Source of the DNA: Bacillota bacterium
Lineage (GTDB): Bacteria > Bacillota > Dethiobacteria > DTU022 > JAAZDU01
Reading direction: 5' to 3'
DNA: 8,145 nt
Assembly (NCBI GenBank): GCA_012512665.1
Contig: JAAZDU010000004.1
Coordinates: 1-8,145, forward strand
Shown here: one piece after another, positions 5,622 through 8,145 of the stretch
How positions within the stretch are numbered: the stretch's first letter is position 1
Layout: each line of letters starts with the position of its first letter
Notes under the pieces: model-generated
Database searches by the model: none
Told to the model about the DNA's origin: nothing
The model's input: the letters and a program-made list of their open reading frames with translations, nothing else
Position numbers and translations under genes: made by a program

Positions 5622-6647
5622 TTAAAAGGAGGCGGCCAGGTTGCGGCTGGAGATCAGGCTCTGGGAAATTTTGTCGATAGACTCCAGGGCCTTGCCTGTG
5701 CCCAGGGCAACGCTGCCGATGGGATCTTCTGCCAGGTAAACCGGCACACCCGTTTCCTCTGCAATAAGCTTGTTCATGCCGTCCAGCAGGGCCCCGCCGC
5801 CTGTTAAAACGATGCCTTTGTCGATGATATCTCCTGCCAGCTCAGGCGGTGTTTTCTCCAGGACCTGCTTGACCCCCTGGATTATGTCCCAGAGAGGCTC
5901 CTCAAGGGCTTCTAAAATTTTTGCGGTGGTGAGCGTAATGGAGCGCGGCAGGCCCGTTACCAGGTCCCTGCCCCTTACATCCAGGGAAAGATCGCGGTTG
6001 CCGGGGTAGGCCGTGCCGATCTCAATCTTTAATTTTTCTGCCGTCTGCTCGCCAATAAGGACATTATACTCCTTCTTCACGTAGCGGGCGATGGCGGTGT
6101 CAAATTTATCTCCCCCAACGCGCACGCTGCAGGAGACTACGGCTTCGCCCATGGAGAGCACGGCAATATCTGAAGTGCCTCCGCCGATATCAACCACCAT
6201 ATTGCCGCTGGGCTCAAAGATGTCCAGCCCCGCTCCCAGGGCAGCGGCCCGGGGTTCTTCAATAAGAAAAGCTTCTTTGGCCCCGGTATGGGTAACAGCC
6301 TCGATAACGGCTTTTTTCTCCACAGGGGTTGTCCCAGCAGGGATGCAGACTACCACCCGGGGGCGTAAAATACTTCTTCTCTGACATACCTTATTGATAA
6401 AGTGTTTCAGCATAACTTCAGTTAGCTCAAAATCGGCGATAACGCCATCTTTTAAGGGCTTGGTGGCGATAATATTGCCGGGTGTACGTCCCAGCATGCG
6501 CTGCGCCTGTTCACCAACAGCCAGTACTTTTTTGCTTCTTTGTTCAATGGCTACCACGGAAGGCTCATTTAGCACAATCCCCTTGCCGCGCATATAGACA
6601 AGGATGGTAGCAGTCCCCAGATCGATGCCCATATCATTTCTCAGCAT
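5622..6647 (-). CDS. mbl: Rod-shape actin homologue, MreB/Mbl family
   Basis: This 341-residue bacterial actin should polymerise under the membrane and guide the elongation machinery that inserts wall material. The actin-ATPase signatures are intact: phosphate-1 GIDLGTA at 7-13, KGIVLNEPSVVA near 22-33, GRTPGNI at 53-59, PLKDGVIADFE at 64-74, the connect-1/phosphate-2 region with VVDIGGGTSDIAV at 151-163, and the adenosine motif VLTGGGALLDG at 280-290. KTPPELAGDII near 265-275 is also typical. The ATG at 6647 matches the Bacillus Mbl N-terminus in register; a TTG directly before it (6650) is slightly better spaced from the AAAGGGGG ribosome site and would add one residue. Its position directly after spoIIID is the conserved place of mbl in Bacillus and of mreB-type genes in Clostridia. 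It ends at the shared terminator. Family is certain; the paralogue name rests on synteny. Confidence 0.93.
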   Translation of the reverse strand: MLRNDMGIDLGTATILVYMRGKGIVLNEPSVVAIEQRSKKVLAVGEQAQRMLGRTPGNIIATKPLKDGVIADFELTEVMLKHFINKVCQRRSILRPRVVVCIPAGTTPVEKKAVIEAVTHTGAKEAFLIEEPRAAALGAGLDIFEPSGNMVVDIGGGTSDIAVLSMGEAVVSCSVRVGGDKFDTAIARYVKKEYNVLIGEQTAEKLKIEIGTAYPGNRDLSLDVRGRDLVTGLPRSITLTTAKILEALEEPLWDIIQGVKQVLEKTPPELAGDIIDKGIVLTGGGALLDGMNKLIAEETGVPVYLAEDPIGSVALGTGKALESIDKISQSLISSRNLAASF

Positions 6648-6766
6648 CAAAAGCTATCGCCCCCTTTACAGCAAAAATACAAAGCAGAAGCTGTCTTTTA
6701 TAGGAAAAATTTATTATTATTGGTTTATAAAGTTATTTCGGCAATGCCTTTCTTATATCCTTCTTT

Positions 6767-6775
6767 ATTATAGCA
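6767..6775 (-). promoter_or_regulatory. Candidate extended -10 promoter for mbl
   Basis: TGCTATAAT, read on the minus strand, lies immediately after the spoIIID stop codon and is a perfect extended -10 (TGnTATAAT). No -35 is seen at 17 bases, which extended -10 promoters can do without. A second option further down is TTGCCG, 17 bases, AATAAT (about 6716-6744). Either would let mbl be transcribed in growing cells independently of spoIIID, with a long leader of roughly 60-115 bases. Confidence 0.4.
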
Positions 6776-6781
6776 GGAGTT

Positions 6782-7036
6782 TTACTTTTTTTCTGCTAAG
6801 TATTTACGCCGTGTGGCTTCCCCTCCTCTTATGTGCCTTTCTGCTTTATTTCGCTCCAGAACAGCCCTTATTTCCCGCGCCAGGTGCTGGTTGATATGGG
6901 GAAGGCGCTCGGTGACGTCTTTATGGACAGTACTCTTGCTCACTCCAAAAACTCCGGCAACCTGCCGTACGGTGGCCTGAGTCTCCAAAATGTAGTGGCT
7001 TATCTCTAGCACGCGCTGGATGATATATTCCTGCAT
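6782..7036 (-). CDS. spoIIID: Stage III sporulation transcription factor SpoIIID
   Basis: This 84-residue DNA-binding protein acts in the mother cell during sporulation, activating and repressing many sigma-E-dependent genes before sigma-K takes over. The sequence is strongly family-like: YIIQRVLEISHYILETQATVRQVA at the N-terminus, the helix-turn-helix at about 22-42 with FGVSKSTVHKDVTERLP, then INQHLAREI and the basic C-terminal helix with RHIRGGEATRRKY, which contacts DNA in the Bacillus protein. Length fits the family (about 80-93). AAAGGGG lies seven bases before the ATG. The gene lies 52 bases after the SpoIIQ-like gene and 134 bases before mbl, all in one direction. A sigma-E-like promoter candidate precedes it. 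Sporulation ability of the host follows from this gene more than from any other in the window. Confidence 0.96.
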   Translation of the reverse strand: MQEYIIQRVLEISHYILETQATVRQVAGVFGVSKSTVHKDVTERLPHINQHLAREIRAVLERNKAERHIRGGEATRRKYLAEKK

Positions 7037-7066
7037 GGAGCCAACCCCTTTCGAGGTGTTTGTAAA

Positions 7067-7095
7067 TTTATATGTGTTACTAGTGTAATTAATGC
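7067..7095 (-). promoter_or_regulatory. Candidate sigma-E promoter of spoIIID
   Basis: On the minus strand GCATTAA (7089-7095) and CATATAAA (7067-7074) are separated by 14 bases, similar to the sigma-E elements KMATATT and CATACAAT at their usual spacing. The -35 overlaps the stop codon of the upstream gene. In Bacillus spoIIID is transcribed by sigma-E. The imperfect inverted repeat TTAC-TAGT-GTAA lies in the spacer (7077-7088). Confidence 0.4.
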
Positions 7096-7961
7096 CTGGC
7101 CACTCCCTCCAGAAGGTCTAAAGGATCTATTCTTTTGCCTTCTTTTGAGACTTCCAGGTAAAGAAAAGAGTTACCGCCTTTTTCAGGGGCAGGGTAGAGC
7201 TTGCCCAGATGCTCGCCCCGTGTAACCTGCTGCCCTTCCTTGACCCAAATTTCTCCCAGGTTGCCATAAAAGCTCAGGCCGCCGCCTTCGTGGCTGAGGA
7301 GGACACTTTTACCAAAAAGCGGGTCCCTTTCGTTAATTTTCTGCACCCTGCCCTCCCAGAGGGCGGAGACGGGCGCAGAGTCCATGGCGGCCAGATCTAC
7401 TCCCCTGGTTAAGCGGTGGACTTTATAGCCTGTAGGCAGCTTTTCCACCATATAGGCGCCGAAAGGCCTTGCTACCTGCCAGTTGGGCAGCGGGTCCGCC
7501 GGTGGGCTGGAAAGCGCCGTAACAACTGCGGCAGCCTTTTCTTCCTCAGCCGCTTCCTGCCCGGCACGGCTTTCGGCCCTATCCTCTTCAGCCTGGCTTT
7601 CGGCTGCTTCCCCTGTTAGTTCGGCTTCGCCGCCGGGAGCATCTTCTGCTGCTGTTGATGCCGGAGGTTGTCCTTGCAGTACCTCTTCTTCCAGCCCCCT
7701 TTTTCCATCTTCACTCTCTTCAGCAGGCTCCGCTGAAGGGGCTGTTTTTCCTTCCTGTTCTTGCTGGTTTTGGCTTTGCTCGTAGGGGTAAATTTTAAAA
7801 CCAGGCCTGTTTAAAGTGCGCCAGTAAAAAGCTCCAGACAAAAGGGCCACTACCAGCAGGTAAGAAGCTATGAAAAGGCCGCTTCGCGGAAGGCGCTGAA
7901 AAAAGTTTTTGAAAGGCCTTATCAAGCCTTTTAGCTTTGGGATTAAACTTTTTTTCACCAT
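7089..7961 (-). CDS. spoIIQ: SpoIIQ-like membrane protein with degenerate M23/LytM domain
   Basis: This 290-residue protein has a basic cytoplasmic N-terminus (1-27), one membrane helix at about 28-47, a long Ala/Glu-rich acidic linker (about 60-150) and a C-terminal LytM (M23) fold (about 158-288). The architecture and place before spoIIID match SpoIIQ, the forespore protein that joins SpoIIIAH to form the channel across the engulfment space; the Bacillus protein is 283 residues. The active site is degenerate. Where M23 peptidases have HxGxD, this has T185-R-G-V-D189; the YxHL position is Y232-G-N234-L; the final HxH is F266-L-Y268. Peptidase activity is therefore very unlikely and a scaffold role likely. 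AAAGGGG lies five to eight bases before the ATG. If the SpoIIQ assignment is wrong, it is some other non-catalytic, membrane-anchored LytM protein. Confidence 0.75.
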   Translation of the reverse strand: MVKKSLIPKLKGLIRPFKNFFQRLPRSGLFIASYLLVVALLSGAFYWRTLNRPGFKIYPYEQSQNQQEQEGKTAPSAEPAEESEDGKRGLEEEVLQGQPPASTAAEDAPGGEAELTGEAAESQAEEDRAESRAGQEAAEEEKAAAVVTALSSPPADPLPNWQVARPFGAYMVEKLPTGYKVHRLTRGVDLAAMDSAPVSALWEGRVQKINERDPLFGKSVLLSHEGGGLSFYGNLGEIWVKEGQQVTRGEHLGKLYPAPEKGGNSFLYLEVSKEGKRIDPLDLLEGVARH

Positions 7962-7995
7962 AAAATCACCCCTTTAGGCCAAAATAAATATAGAA

Positions 7996-8013
7996 AGCTG
8001 CAAAGCGGCAGCT
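7996..8013 (-). other. Hairpin in the leader of the SpoIIQ-like gene
   Basis: AGCTGC and GCAGCT (7996-8001 and 8008-8013) form a perfect six-base stem with a six-base loop. It lies about 35 bases before the ATG at 7961, and a T-rich but interrupted stretch follows on the minus strand. It could be a weak attenuator or a remnant terminator of the gene to the right; the T-run is too broken to call a terminator. The whole 184-base stretch from 7962 to the window edge holds no gene that I can support. Confidence 0.35.
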
Positions 8014-8018
8014 AAGGA

Positions 8019-8048
8019 CTAGTATCTCCAAATTTTAGGAAAACATGC
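8019..8048 (-). promoter_or_regulatory. Weak sporulation-type promoter candidate for the SpoIIQ-like gene
   Basis: On the minus strand GCATGTT (8042-8048) and GATACTAG (8019-8026) are separated by 15 bases, loosely resembling sigma-E elements. Bacillus spoIIQ is read by sigma-F, whose motif I do not find clearly here. The call is tentative and mainly marks where to look. Confidence 0.22.
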
Positions 8049-8145
8049 AGTTTTAGCTTAAGAAACTTGTCCGGGGGGAAAGAAAGTAAGCCTAAAAGGG
8101 CTTAAAGGAACAAAAAAAGGTGTTTAAGCTTTTTAATAGAGGGGA

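Noticed and set aside
5604..5631. CCTTTAA/TTAAAAGG inverted repeat at the mbl 3' end as a second terminator
   Set aside because: The arms are imperfect and AT-rich and no T-run follows. The strong hairpin at 5545-5588 already explains termination.
8111..8137. AAAAAG/CTTTTT hairpin near the right edge as a terminator
   Set aside because: The stem is almost entirely A-T with one G-C pair, too weak to call.
1..8145. tRNA, rRNA, CRISPR array, insertion sequence or riboswitch
   Set aside because: No cloverleaf, regularly spaced repeat, transposase-like protein or terminal inverted repeat was seen in reading either strand. The leaders are short and lack recognisable conserved riboswitch cores.

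Overview
The window looks like chromosome from an endospore-forming, probably anaerobic Firmicute (class Clostridia or a close relative). The main evidence is a canonical SpoIIID followed by an MreB/Mbl-type gene and preceded by a SpoIIQ-like LytM protein, a neighbourhood known from clostridial genomes. Purine-rich Shine-Dalgarno sequences (AGGAGG, AAGGAG, AAAGGGG) precede most genes. No rRNA, tRNA, CRISPR array or insertion sequence is visible. I cannot name the species.

Layout, right to left because almost everything is on the minus strand. (1) 8145-5622, sporulation and cell shape: a SpoIIQ-like membrane protein, spoIIID and mbl, with sigma-E-like promoter candidates before the first two and an extended -10 promoter candidate before mbl. 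(2) 5545-5588: a strong hairpin with T-runs on both flanks, serving as a shared terminator for mbl and the convergent iclR-type gene. (3) 4747-5532: a single plus-strand IclR-family regulator with a TTG start and no obvious target operon beside it. (4) 4459-1062, cell-envelope block: a PHP-domain metallophosphoesterase, then a WecA/TagO-type polyprenyl-phosphate sugar-1-phosphate transferase and a UDP-GlcNAc 2-epimerase. The last two have their own very good sigma-A promoter inside the 3' flank of the PHP gene. They should supply lipid-linked GlcNAc-1-P and UDP-ManNAc for teichoic-acid-like or other wall polysaccharides. (5) 919-57: a translationally coupled MNT nucleotidyltransferase / HEPN pair, resembling the MntA-HepT toxin-antitoxin family, in noticeably AT-richer DNA than the envelope genes.

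The best leads are sequence departures in otherwise recognisable families. The HEPN protein has Asn where the RX4HXY RNase motif should have its catalytic His, and its MNT partner has Asn at the third acidic position of the nucleotidyltransferase triad. The LytM domain of the SpoIIQ-like protein has lost essentially all of its zinc-binding and catalytic histidines. A perfect inverted repeat beside the putative MNT-HEPN promoter is a candidate operator. I do not see a wholly new multi-gene system here.
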